Source: Spirochaetaceae bacterium
Lineage (GTDB): Bacteria; Spirochaetota; Spirochaetia; CADAEX01
Direction: 5' to 3'
Assembly: GCA_009778835.1 (NCBI GenBank)
Contig: WRFK01000008.1
Coordinates: 1-18,569 of the forward strand
Length of the DNA stretch: 18,569 nucleotides
How positions within the stretch are numbered: position 1 is the first letter of the stretch; every line of letters begins with the position of its first letter. Under the pieces are notes generated by a model. It had not been told where the DNA came from, did not search any database, and saw only the letters and a list, made by a program, of their open reading frames with translations. The position numbers and the translations under genes were made by a program. Shown one piece after another: positions 1-7,583 of the stretch.

Positions 1-426
1 CTTAGATTTACAATAAAAAATGATGCAAAAGGAATTTCCAAAGCAACAGATGGAATTTTAACTCTTTCCGAAAGTAGTGGAAATAAAAAAATAAAGTTTA
101 TTTTTGATAAAAATAAATACAGAATCGTATCAAAAAAGTTTTTAATAGAAGAGAATCCAATTCTTTCAAGATTAGCGCCATATCCAGATGAGCCGTTTAC
201 AGAAGATGAATATCTTGATACAGCAGATTATGTTTTTAGTGAATATTCAAAAGATGCTGTGGCTATTATTAAAAATTGTTTTGTTGATATTGAGATAAAT
301 ATAAAAGGAAAAATTGTTTCTGCAAAAGGGGGAAAGATTTCCGGCAGTAAGGCAGTATTTTCCATCCCTGTTGTAAAATTTCTTACGCTTTATGAGCCAA
401 TACATCTTGAAGTCATATATCGGTGA
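1..426 (+). CDS. C-terminal part of an unidentified protein
   Basis: An open frame runs from the first base to a TGA at 424-426 and gives 141 residues; the start lies outside the window. I do not recognise the family. The fragment alternates short beta-prone stretches with Lys-rich turns and ends in hydrophobic strands (…PIHLEVIYR). An acidic, Tyr-containing segment sits near residues 60-80, with a single Cys near residue 98. There is no membrane segment in this part. The pattern would suit a soluble or exported beta-sandwich domain, but that is a guess. The gene converges on the HAD phosphatase with only two bases between the stop codons, and no terminator hairpin is visible between them. 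Confidence 0.6.
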   Translation, partial: LRFTIKNDAKGISKATDGILTLSESSGNKKIKFIFDKNKYRIVSKKFLIEENPILSRLAPYPDEPFTEDEYLDTADYVFSEYSKDAVAIIKNCFVDIEINIKGKIVSAKGGKISGSKAVFSIPVVKFLTLYEPIHLEVIYR

Positions 427-428
427 AA

Positions 429-1091
429 TTATTTTTTTCTGAAATCCAGTATTTGCCATCCCCGTTTTTTTGCATGAAGTCTTAATCTTATATCGGGATT
501 TACGGCAACAGGATTTCCGACTGCTTCCAGGAGCGGGCGGTCGTGAATACTGTCTGAATAAAACGAAGAATGTTCAAGTAATATATTATGCTGTTCCGCA
601 TATTCCATAACTTTTTTTCTTTTTACGGTTTTAAATACAGGGGTATTTAAAAATTCGCCGGTACATAAATCATCTTCAAATCTAAATTGTGTTGCAATAA
701 GATCATCTGCCCCAAGATATTTAAGAAGAGGCTGCAGTATTATATCAAGAGAAGAAGAAGCAAAAATAATTTTTTTGCCATTATCTTTAAGTTTTTTTAT
801 AAAGTCTTCTGTTTTTGGATAGATTGATTTTTTTATATATTTTTCGAAATTTTCCAAAGCTATGGTTTCCAGGATAGATCTTTTAATTCCTTTAAGCTCG
901 GGAACTGTGCGGTCAAAATGTTTTTCATCCATCCTGCCGTATTTATAATTAAGATATACATACGGAAGCGACTTGAGGACAGATGGAGATACATACTTCC
1001 TTTTTATTAAAATAAAAAGATAGCTTAGCGCTGTTGATTTCTCTGTAATAGTGTGATCAACATCAAAAATTTCAGTAACAAATTTTTCCAT
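429..1091 (-). CDS. HAD-IB family phosphatase (SerB-like)
   Basis: A 220-residue protein with all haloacid-dehalogenase motifs in order. Motif I is DVDHT at residues 10-14, with D10 the predicted nucleophile and D12 the acid/base. Motif II is the ASSS stretch at 111-114. A Lys cluster (158-160) serves motif III, and motif IV is SDSIHD at 179-184 followed by RPLLEAVGNPVAVNPD. This order and the helical cap between motifs I and II are typical of the HAD-IB subfamily, which includes phosphoserine phosphatase and related small-phosphomonoester hydrolases; the substrate cannot be read from sequence. His replaces the more usual Gly or Asn in motif I. I chose the ATG at 1091 because it starts directly before the first catalytic strand. 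A longer in-frame reading to 1193 would run into repeat DNA and adds a non-conserved tail. Only a weak GGA precedes this ATG. Confidence 0.85.
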   Translation of the reverse strand: MEKFVTEIFDVDHTITEKSTALSYLFILIKRKYVSPSVLKSLPYVYLNYKYGRMDEKHFDRTVPELKGIKRSILETIALENFEKYIKKSIYPKTEDFIKKLKDNGKKIIFASSSLDIILQPLLKYLGADDLIATQFRFEDDLCTGEFLNTPVFKTVKRKKVMEYAEQHNILLEHSSFYSDSIHDRPLLEAVGNPVAVNPDIRLRLHAKKRGWQILDFRKK

Positions 1092-1142
1092 ATGATTCCA
1101 AGAAATATAAATTATTAATTGAAATTTGTCTATATGGAAACC

Positions 1143-1290
1143 ATTGTCCTGATGATATGGGGGGGGCTGTCGCCGACGAAATGTTGTGAACATCCCCGAC
1201 CCTTATTGTCATTGCGAGTCACCAAGGGCGACGAAGCAATCCACCTCAAGACAAGCGGGGTATCCCATGACAGGTGGGACAGTATCTCTG
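1143..1290. repeat. Dispersed palindromic repeat with G8 tract
   Basis: This GC-rich stretch between two minus-strand genes contains a run of eight G (1159-1166). It also has the core TGTCATTGCGAG (1207-1218) followed by GAAGCAATCC (1233-1242); ATTGC and GCAAT can pair as a short stem. GACAAGCGGGG at 1250-1260 matches, in reverse orientation, the CCCCGCTTGTC found in the cluster at 13731-13957. The two loci are therefore copies of one family. The element starts right next to the helicase stop codon at 1292. Short frames crossing it are repeat-derived and not genes. Confidence 0.75.
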
Positions 1291-1291
1291 A

Positions 1292-2959
1292 TTATCGCAA
1301 TTCAATATGGTATTTGTATCCCTGCTCTGTTAAAAATTTCTGCCTGTTGGCAGAGAACTCTTCTTCAACAGTATTATGCGAAACAATGCTGTAAAAATAA
1401 GCGTTTTTCTCTTTTGGTCTTAAAATCCTTCCCAATCTTTGAGCCTCTTCCTGCCTTGAGCCAAAGCTTCCGGAGATCTGTATAGCTACCGAGGCATCGG
1501 GAAGATCAACAGCGAAATTCGCAACCTTTGATACTATTATAATTCTTTCTTTCCCTTTTCTGAATAAGTTAAAAATTTTCTCCCGTTCATTGTTTGGAGT
1601 TTGTCCTGTTATTATAGGCACTTTGATCATCTGCTGAATTTTTTTCAACTGACTAATATATTGTCCAATAATAAGTATTGAATCTTCCTTGTGGTTCTCA
1701 ATAATATCTTTTACAATTTCAAACTTTACAGGATTTTCTGCAGCTGTTCTGAATTTTTCTCTTTTATCAGCTACAACGTATGGAACTTCCAGATTATGCG
1801 GAAGCTCTGTTCTTATTTCAAAACAGTTTGCTTCTGCTATCCACCCTTTTTCCTGGAGTGTTTTCCAGGGGCAGTCGAATCTTTTGGGACCCACAAGTGA
1901 AAAAACATCTGTTTCTCTTCCATCTTCTCTTATAAGCGTAGCTGTAAGGCCCATCCTGCTTATTGCCTGAAGCTCTGCTGTTACACGGAAAACAGGAGCA
2001 GGCAGAAGATGAACTTCATCATATATTATAAGTCCCCAATCCCCTTTTCTGAAAATATCAAAGTGCGGAAAGTCCGACTCTTTGTCCGGCCGCCATGTAA
2101 GTATCTGATAAGTTGCAATAGTTATAGGGCGTATAAGTTTTCTTTCTCCTGTATATTCGCCGATCTGTTCTTCTTTAAGGTTTGTTTTATCGAGCAGTTC
2201 GTTTTGCCATTGCCTGACTGCTGTAATATTTGTTGTCAAAATTAATGTATTGGTTTTATATATTTCCATAACTTTCATTCCGACAACTGTTTTTCCGGAG
2301 CCGCATGCAAGAACAATAGTTCCAAAACCATTTCCTGCTTTGCCTTCTCCGAAAAATGCATGAGCAGCTTCTCTCTGATAATCTCTTACAGAAAAAGGGT
2401 GGCCGCTTAATGTTGTTTCCCTGAATGTAATATCAAGATCAGTGCCTTTTTTAAGGGGAACCTCGTCTTTTACAGGATAGCCTAAATTCATAAGCTCCTG
2501 CTTGACTGTGCCCCTGTCAATGAGCTTGATAAAAAAATACTGATCCTCGATATCATCAGCAGGAATAAGGATCTTGGCAACTTTTTTAAGCGCTCTGATC
2601 TCCTTGAAGATTTTTGTATCTGTGATATTAAGTATTAGTTTATATGGATCATCCGAAGGGAGCAGTGTTATTTTGCCAAAAAGCCCTGCGCTTTGTTTTA
2701 TTCTGAATATAATGTTTTCGGGAATTTCATATTTGGACCATTTTCCGAGCCTTGTTATTATTTCATCGGGAGATATTCCTGCAGAGGCAGCATTCCATAG
2801 GGAAAGCGATGATAATTTGTATGTATGAATATGTTCCGGCGATTTTTCAAGTTCCGCAAAGACCGATATGTCATTCCTTGCTTCTTCGAAAGCAGGATCA
2901 TGTACATCAACCAAAAGAGTTGCATCACTTTGTATTGTTACCGGCCTGTTTTCTTTCAT
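1292..2959 (-). CDS. xpb: XPB/Rad25-type superfamily 2 DNA helicase
   Basis: A 555-residue DNA-dependent ATPase/helicase of the bacterial XPB type. Residues ~6-100 match the XPB/Ssl2 N-terminal helicase-associated domain (…YKLSSLSLWNAASAGISPDEI…IPENI). The core follows with a conserved VRDYQREAA (191-199), Walker A ACGSGKT (218-224), DEVH box (314-317), motif III LTAT (338-341) and the XPB hallmark RED (344-346). Motif VI is QRLGRILRP (507-515). In eukaryotes and archaea XPB opens DNA in nucleotide excision repair; bacterial members are presumed repair helicases. The ATG at 2959 gives a natural N-terminus, but the AAGG before it abuts the ATG. A TTG at 2995 would add 12 residues, so the start is uncertain. 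A stand-alone protein with the same accessory domain lies at 9154-11208. Confidence 0.9.
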   Translation of the reverse strand: MKENRPVTIQSDATLLVDVHDPAFEEARNDISVFAELEKSPEHIHTYKLSSLSLWNAASAGISPDEIITRLGKWSKYEIPENIIFRIKQSAGLFGKITLLPSDDPYKLILNITDTKIFKEIRALKKVAKILIPADDIEDQYFFIKLIDRGTVKQELMNLGYPVKDEVPLKKGTDLDITFRETTLSGHPFSVRDYQREAAHAFFGEGKAGNGFGTIVLACGSGKTVVGMKVMEIYKTNTLILTTNITAVRQWQNELLDKTNLKEEQIGEYTGERKLIRPITIATYQILTWRPDKESDFPHFDIFRKGDWGLIIYDEVHLLPAPVFRVTAELQAISRMGLTATLIREDGRETDVFSLVGPKRFDCPWKTLQEKGWIAEANCFEIRTELPHNLEVPYVVADKREKFRTAAENPVKFEIVKDIIENHKEDSILIIGQYISQLKKIQQMIKVPIITGQTPNNEREKIFNLFRKGKERIIIVSKVANFAVDLPDASVAIQISGSFGSRQEEAQRLGRILRPKEKNAYFYSIVSHNTVEEEFSANRQKFLTEQGYKYHIELR

Positions 2960-3180
2960 CCTTGATAAGATAAAGATAATTAGAACTTTAGTCAAATGAT
3001 TTATAGGGTTAACGCATACTTCTTTTTGCAGGCTTTTGCTGCCGGTGCATTTGATTTAATAATGGAAAATAAGATAACTTCCGAATGATACCTCGTTTCG
3101 GCTGATTTAACATACAATATTAAAATAGCCGAAGTTAAAATATCGAGATTTTTTTGTGAACAATTAATAAGACTTGATTT
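2960..3180. other. Intergenic region with an imperfect hairpin
   Basis: No gene is visible here. TTCGGCTGATTTAA (3097-3110) and TTAAAATAGCCGAA (3120-3133) form an imperfect inverted repeat with a 9-nt loop. On the plus strand a run of seven or more T follows about 17 nt further on (3149-3155). Transcripts in this region come from the minus strand, where no U-tract follows, so a role as terminator for the ATPase gene is doubtful. No convincing promoter for the helicase was found. Confidence 0.35.
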
Positions 3181-4365
3181 TCAGGCATCCCACCATGGCA
3201 GAGCAGTTACATTCCCACCTAAAGGAATCCTGTTTTCATGGAATGAAAGTATATGATATTTGACGCTCGTAAATTCCTTGAAAATGCCGGCAGATTCCAC
3301 CAGTCGGAAAGACTTGGCCATATCTTGCCGCAATGTTTTGGATGCTTTTATTTCGTACAACGAAACAGAAAGACCATTATCAATGATCAAATCGATCTCA
3401 ATACCATTGGAATCTCTATAAAAATACAGGTTTGAATTCAGGCACATGTTTATTTTCTTTTTTAAGAATTCCATTACTATCGTGTTTTCAAAAATAGATC
3501 CCATTGCATGGCCGGCCTGCAAGGTTTCGGCATCTGGGTATTTTAACAAGTATGTAAGGAGGCCAGTATCAGTAAAGTATATTTTTGGGCTTTTAATAAG
3601 GCGCTTTGCTTTATTTCTGTACCAGGGACGCAAGAGATATATAATCCTGGAGTTTTCAAGAATTGAAATCCATGTTTTACATGTTGCCTGAGAAATGCCG
3701 CAACTTTGGGCAAGATCAGCGATGTTAAGCAGATTTCCAGCCCTGCCAGCCAGGATTTGTAAAAATACTTCAAAAGAGGAAATATCCCTTATATTCTGAA
3801 TTTGTCTTACATCTCTTTCTATATAAAGCGAGAGATATGCCCCATAAAAAGCTTTTGTATCGGTTTTTTCTATATTTGGGACAGGATAAAAACCACGTAT
3901 AATTTGTTTAAAACATCCTAAAGCATCTTTAGGGATTGTATTCTTATTTTTGATACGAACCAGTTCTTTAAAGGAAAACGGGAGCAGTTCAAAAAGGCCG
4001 GTTCTTCCTGCAAGAGATTCAGTAACCCCTGCCATGACATTAAAAATCTGAGAACCTGTTAAAATAAACATTCCATTTTTCCGGTTTCTATCTATATGCA
4101 TTTTTATATAGGAAAGAATTTCCGGCGCGTATTGTATTTCATCAATAATGACCGGTGTTTGAAGGGTTTCAATAAAGTTAGCCGGATCTCTTTTTGCAGA
4201 AAGTCGCAGGGTACTGTCATCAAAAGTAATGTAGCGGTATTCGGGAAAAAGATGCTTCAATATGGTAGTTTTCCCGGTTTGTCGTGGGCCGGTGAGCAGT
4301 ATAACCGGAAACTGGGCGCTTATTTTTTTCAATTCTTTTTCAATATCTCTTGATATATAGGTCAT
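3181..4365 (-). CDS. AAA+ ATPase of the AAA_14/DUF4143 family
   Basis: A 394-residue predicted ATPase. The N-terminal domain has Walker A GPRQTGKTT (26-34), Walker B VIIDE (72-76), a sensor-like LTGSQ (102-106) and the family's SLAGR (117-121). A winged-helix-like segment around 212-250 (IADLAQSCGISQATCKTW) follows. The C-terminal DUF4143 region ends in a PD-(D/E)XK-like pair, GIEID (321-325) and EIK (338-340), a nuclease-type fold often seen in this family. Members are common as single, scattered genes in bacteria and archaea and their cellular job is not established. Length is normal and the gene looks intact. It stands alone, with its own strong promoter almost touching the ATG and no Shine-Dalgarno. 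Confidence 0.88.
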   Translation of the reverse strand: MTYISRDIEKELKKISAQFPVILLTGPRQTGKTTILKHLFPEYRYITFDDSTLRLSAKRDPANFIETLQTPVIIDEIQYAPEILSYIKMHIDRNRKNGMFILTGSQIFNVMAGVTESLAGRTGLFELLPFSFKELVRIKNKNTIPKDALGCFKQIIRGFYPVPNIEKTDTKAFYGAYLSLYIERDVRQIQNIRDISSFEVFLQILAGRAGNLLNIADLAQSCGISQATCKTWISILENSRIIYLLRPWYRNKAKRLIKSPKIYFTDTGLLTYLLKYPDAETLQAGHAMGSIFENTIVMEFLKKKINMCLNSNLYFYRDSNGIEIDLIIDNGLSVSLYEIKASKTLRQDMAKSFRLVESAGIFKEFTSVKYHILSFHENRIPLGGNVTALPWWDA

Positions 4366-4372
4366 GGTTTTT

Positions 4373-4401
4373 ATTATAATTTAATACTATGTAAATATCA
4401 A
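4373..4401 (-). promoter_or_regulatory. Sigma-70 promoter of the AAA+ ATPase, leaderless
   Basis: On the minus strand TTGATA (4396-4401) is followed by a 17-nt spacer and a perfect TATAAT (4373-4378). Only seven bases separate the -10 box from the ATG at 4365, so transcription would begin at or one base before the start codon. There is no room for a Shine-Dalgarno. Confidence 0.7.
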
Positions 4402-4553
4402 TATGAAGCTTATGATTTTCATACAATTAAAGGATTATTAATTTTTATCATTATCGAGCAGTTTCGGTGCTGTTCTAACCTCTATAGGCACTCGTCTTTA
4501 CTCGATGCCTTCAAAATATTTGAATTTTTACAAAGTTCTGTTTTAGTCTTATC

Positions 4554-4581
4554 TTGCCACAGATGATATTTTTATTATAAA
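4554..4581 (+). promoter_or_regulatory. Sigma-70-like promoter of serS, probably leaderless
   Basis: TTGCCA (4554-4559), a 16-nt spacer and TATAAA (4576-4581) lie eight bases before the serS ATG at 4590. The SerS N-terminus (MLDIKYIREN) is canonical, so the start is secure. No Shine-Dalgarno is present between the -10 box and the ATG. Confidence 0.55.
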
Positions 4582-4589
4582 ATCCAATT

Positions 4590-5873
4590 ATGCTTGATAT
4601 AAAATATATTCGTGAAAATATTGATCTTGTTAAGAAAAATATTAAAGACAGAAACATGAGCGCAGATGCAGATATTGTTGTTGCGCTTTATGATGAAAAA
4701 AACAGTTTGCAGCAGGAGATAGATTCTCTAAGGCAAAAGAGAAATACAAATGCATCTCTTATGAAAGGGAAAGTTCCCGATGAACAAAGAGCTCTTCTGA
4801 TCGAAGAGGGCAAAGCTCTAAAGGAAAAAATCGCAGAACTTGAAAAGCTTTTTACTGAAAAAGAATCTGCCTATAATAGCGCTATACTTGAAATCCCAAA
4901 TATGGCTAATCCAAAAGCGCCTGTTGGAAAAGAAGATAAAGATAACACAGAGATAAAAAAAGTTGGCAAAATCCCGACATTTAGTTTTAAGCCCAAAGAC
5001 CATGTGGAGCTTGGAGAAGCGCTTGATCTTGTTGATTTTGAAACAGCAGCCAAAGTTTCAGGTCCTAAATTTTATTACTTAAAAAATGAAGCTGTTCTAC
5101 TTGAATTTGCGCTCACAAGATATACACTTGATATTTTAAGAAAAAAAGGGTTTGTCCTTATGAAAACTCCTGATATTGCAAAGGAAGAGATTGCATCAGG
5201 CATTGGTTTTAATCCGCGCGGAGAGGAGAGCAATATCTATACAGTTGAGGGGACAGGCACATGCCTTATTGGAACAGCAGAAATAACTTTGGGCGGTTAC
5301 TATGCAGATAAAATATTCGATAAATCAAATCTCCCTATAAAGATGGCAGGTATTTCAAATTGCTTTAGGCGGGAAGCAGGAGCTGCGGGCAAACACTCAA
5401 AAGGGCTTTACAGAGTGCATCAGTTTACAAAAGTGGAAATGTTTGTCTATTGTCTGCCCGAAGAGTCTGATTCTTTCCATCAGTATCTTCTTGAAACAGA
5501 AGAAGAAATTTTTCAGGGGCTTGGTCTTCCGTACAGGGTTGTTGACACCTGCACCGGCGACCTTGGCGCATCTGCATACAGAAAGTTTGATATTGAGGCA
5601 TGGATGCCAGGCCGCGAGAACGGCGGAGACTGGGGAGAAGTTACAAGCACTTCCAACTGCACAGATTTTCAGTCAAGGCGGCTTGGGATAAGATATAAGA
5701 CAGATAACGGCAATAAATTTGTGCATATGCTGAATGGTACTGCGATGGCTCTTTCCCGCGCCCTTGTTTGCATATTCGAAAATTACCAGCAGGAAGATGG
5801 TTCAATACTTATTCCTGAAAAACTCATTCCATATGCGGGTTTTGATAGGGTAAGTAGTAAACCCCTTATATGA
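4590..5873 (+). CDS. serS: Seryl-tRNA synthetase
   Basis: A 427-residue class II synthetase that charges tRNA-Ser (and tRNA-Sec where present) with serine in the cytoplasm. It has the standard N-terminal helix and a long antiparallel coiled-coil arm, roughly residues 28-105, that grips the tRNA. The catalytic domain follows with TAE (229-231), motif 2 (FRREAGAAGKHSKGLYRVHQF, split around 259-279) and motif 3 LNGTAMALSR (381-390). The length is normal. The tail after IPYAGF (413-418) reads DRVSSKPLI and differs from the tail in the second copy of the gene end at 6001-6132, so the last nine residues may not be original. The gene is transcribed away from the ATPase gene. Confidence 0.97.
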   Translation: MLDIKYIRENIDLVKKNIKDRNMSADADIVVALYDEKNSLQQEIDSLRQKRNTNASLMKGKVPDEQRALLIEEGKALKEKIAELEKLFTEKESAYNSAILEIPNMANPKAPVGKEDKDNTEIKKVGKIPTFSFKPKDHVELGEALDLVDFETAAKVSGPKFYYLKNEAVLLEFALTRYTLDILRKKGFVLMKTPDIAKEEIASGIGFNPRGEESNIYTVEGTGTCLIGTAEITLGGYYADKIFDKSNLPIKMAGISNCFRREAGAAGKHSKGLYRVHQFTKVEMFVYCLPEESDSFHQYLLETEEEIFQGLGLPYRVVDTCTGDLGASAYRKFDIEAWMPGRENGGDWGEVTSTSNCTDFQSRRLGIRYKTDNGNKFVHMLNGTAMALSRALVCIFENYQQEDGSILIPEKLIPYAGFDRVSSKPLI

Positions 5874-5904
5874 GTTTATAGAACAAAAGTAAATATGTTA
5901 ATAA

Positions 5905-5992
5905 GTCTATGGGATTACCCCGAACAAGCTTACAGGGCGATGGATTCCACTCTGCAATAAAATGATGAATAAAACCTGCGGGGTACATAGAC
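5905..5992. repeat. Small inverted-repeat element between the two serS ends
   Basis: GTCTATG (5905-5911) and CATAGAC (5986-5992) are perfect inverted ends. Just inside them ACCCCG (5917-5922) and CGGGGT (5979-5984) also pair. The result is an 88-bp unit resembling a small non-autonomous palindromic element. It has no coding capacity. No clear target duplication flanks it. Confidence 0.5.
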
Positions 5993-6000
5993 AGCTTCGC

Positions 6001-6132
6001 TTATCCCGCGCCCTTGTATGCATATTTGAAAATTACCAGCAGGAAGATGGTTCAATACTTATTCCTGAAAAACTCATTCCATATGCGGGTTTTAATGTAA
6101 TAAAGCGCGGAACTACAAATTCCACGCAGTAA
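6001..6132 (+). pseudogene. Duplicated 3' end of serS
   Basis: Bases 6004-6093 repeat serS 5754-5843 with two mismatches in 90. Both mismatches (GTT/GTA and TTC/TTT) are synonymous, and the preceding codon is also synonymous (CTT/TTA). The encoded stretch is LSRALVCIFENYQQ… through IPYAGF, and then the copies diverge. Here the frame continues as NVIKRGTTNSTQ to a TAA at 6130-6132 and overlaps the end of the convergent DUF3943 gene by 20 bp. There is no start codon or upstream part, so it is a fragment. It may preserve the ancestral end of serS, with the current end imported or rearranged. Confidence 0.75.
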
Positions 6133-7528
6133 AAAACTTAATCCTGTCGTTTCTTTTTTTTGTATCAGGATACTCGCTAAATGTTCCCCACTCTATTGCG
6201 GAAGAACCACTAATCCCCATTGAAAACCGTTTTGTAATAAGATGGGAATAGGTAATATCTGTAAACACCCAAAAAACAGTTCCTGTAGAAAGGTCTGAAG
6301 TTTTCGGATATGGCCACAGCGAATAGAAAAACAGGCTTGTCTCAAGTTTGCCGAGCTTTTTGTTTTCCAGATTAAAAAAGAGTTTTGAGTTAACTCCATA
6401 TCCGTAGTTTTTTAAGTCAGTTACTATTCTATTATCATAGGGACTGAAAACTCCATCCGGAGAATAATAATTTGATACTCCCCAGAAAGTAAATCCAGTA
6501 TGCCATTTAAGTTCCATGGCAGTAGCTTCTGAAAACAGGTGTTGATATTTTATTGTCCAGTCCAGTGCATGACTGTACATATCAATAGTGCTGATATATA
6601 TATCGGATTTTCCGAGAGACACAAAATCAAAGTGCATGGTAAGGCCTGTGCTCATTGCATTTGTATCATTGCAAATTGGCGAAAATGAAAACAGATAACC
6701 ATCGGAAATAACGCGATAATCCTGATAGTGACCGAACTTCATGCCAAAGGCAGCAGAGAGTTCAAAGTGGCGGTAAGGGATTATTGTATCCTGTTCAAAA
6801 GGATCTCCATAGATGAGCTTTAGGCCAATATCGCCGAATGTCCCATTATAAGAAAATAGATCTTGTTGATCGTCCTTAAGCGAGTAAGTAGTTTTGGTAT
6901 AGCCTCCGCCCCAATAAGACTGAAGCTGATAAAGGTTTTTGCCTGGATCGGTCGCTTTCCCTTTCTTTATTAAAATATGAATTCCGCCTGTGGGACTTAT
7001 AAGAAATGTCAAAGGGAGCGGAGCTCCGGCAGCATAAGCCTCCAGATGCAGCCGGTATAACATTTCTCCTAAAGCCATGGAGCCGGTAACAGTGGTAATG
7101 AAATCATTGGCAGATGCAAGTTGCGATTCGCATAAGGCTTCCCATGTAAAACTGCCAAGCGCATTGAAAAAAGTGGATCCGTAAAAACCGAATCCATTAA
7201 CCCGTCCTGCATTGAAATATGTGGAACCTTGATACGGATGCCCAAGCTGATTCACTGTGAAACCATCTGTGGATTCCCATTCCCAAGGAGTAGTAAAATT
7301 GCCCTTGATATATTCTAAGGTAGGAGAGCCCCAGTGAAACCCGCATATCTTGTTTATAAGCATGAGAACTCCATTGCTAAACAATGTTTGTCCGCTTGCG
7401 AAAGTTCCCTGTTTTAATGTGTCCCCAAATCCTGTAATTTGGGATTTATCCCATTCTTCATCAAAAGAAAAAGCAGATTGAATTTGAATGAATAGTAACA
7501 AGCATAGAGCGCATTTTATTTTGCCCAC
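6113..7528 (-). CDS. DUF3943 outer-membrane protein
   Basis: A 471-residue exported protein. The N-terminus is a signal peptide (positive MGKIK, hydrophobic core LCLLLFIQ, predicted cleavage after AFS at residues 19-21). The DUF3943 signature lies at about 88-160: VNQLGHPYQGSTYFNAGR, then GSFTWEA, then the ANDFITTVTGSMALGEMLYR region. The rest is rich in aromatic residues and alternates like membrane beta-strands, ending AWNL, which suggests an outer-membrane barrel. Function is unknown. I chose a GTG start at 7528 because GGAGGA sits six bases before it and it opens exactly on the signal peptide. A longer reading from a TTG would bury the signal. It lies 55 bp behind mntP and could be co-transcribed with it. 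Confidence 0.85.
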   Translation of the reverse strand: MGKIKCALCLLLFIQIQSAFSFDEEWDKSQITGFGDTLKQGTFASGQTLFSNGVLMLINKICGFHWGSPTLEYIKGNFTTPWEWESTDGFTVNQLGHPYQGSTYFNAGRVNGFGFYGSTFFNALGSFTWEALCESQLASANDFITTVTGSMALGEMLYRLHLEAYAAGAPLPLTFLISPTGGIHILIKKGKATDPGKNLYQLQSYWGGGYTKTTYSLKDDQQDLFSYNGTFGDIGLKLIYGDPFEQDTIIPYRHFELSAAFGMKFGHYQDYRVISDGYLFSFSPICNDTNAMSTGLTMHFDFVSLGKSDIYISTIDMYSHALDWTIKYQHLFSEATAMELKWHTGFTFWGVSNYYSPDGVFSPYDNRIVTDLKNYGYGVNSKLFFNLENKKLGKLETSLFFYSLWPYPKTSDLSTGTVFWVFTDITYSHLITKRFSMGISGSSAIEWGTFSEYPDTKKRNDRIKFFTAWNL

Positions 7529-7534
7529 CCCAAT

Positions 7535-7540
7535 TCCTCC
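7535..7540 (-). promoter_or_regulatory. Ribosome binding site that fixes the DUF3943 start
   Basis: On the minus strand GGAGGA is followed by six bases and the GTG at 7528. It is the strongest Shine-Dalgarno noticed in the window and decides the start in favour of GTG. Confidence 0.8.
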
Positions 7541-7583
7541 AGCATGAAGAAAGCATCCTATTACTATAACTCCAATTATAATC

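Noticed and set aside
1092..1193. N-terminal extension of the HAD phosphatase
   Set aside because: The added residues are not HAD-like, run into repeat DNA, and the ATG at 1091 begins right before motif I.
4441..4589. T-box leader or small RNA upstream of serS
   Set aside because: No T-box core or specifier structure is seen and the promoter lies directly before the ATG; only a four-base stem GGCA/TGCC was found.
6004..6093. Functional second seryl-tRNA synthetase
   Set aside because: Only the last ~30 codons are present, with no start, core motifs or promoter.
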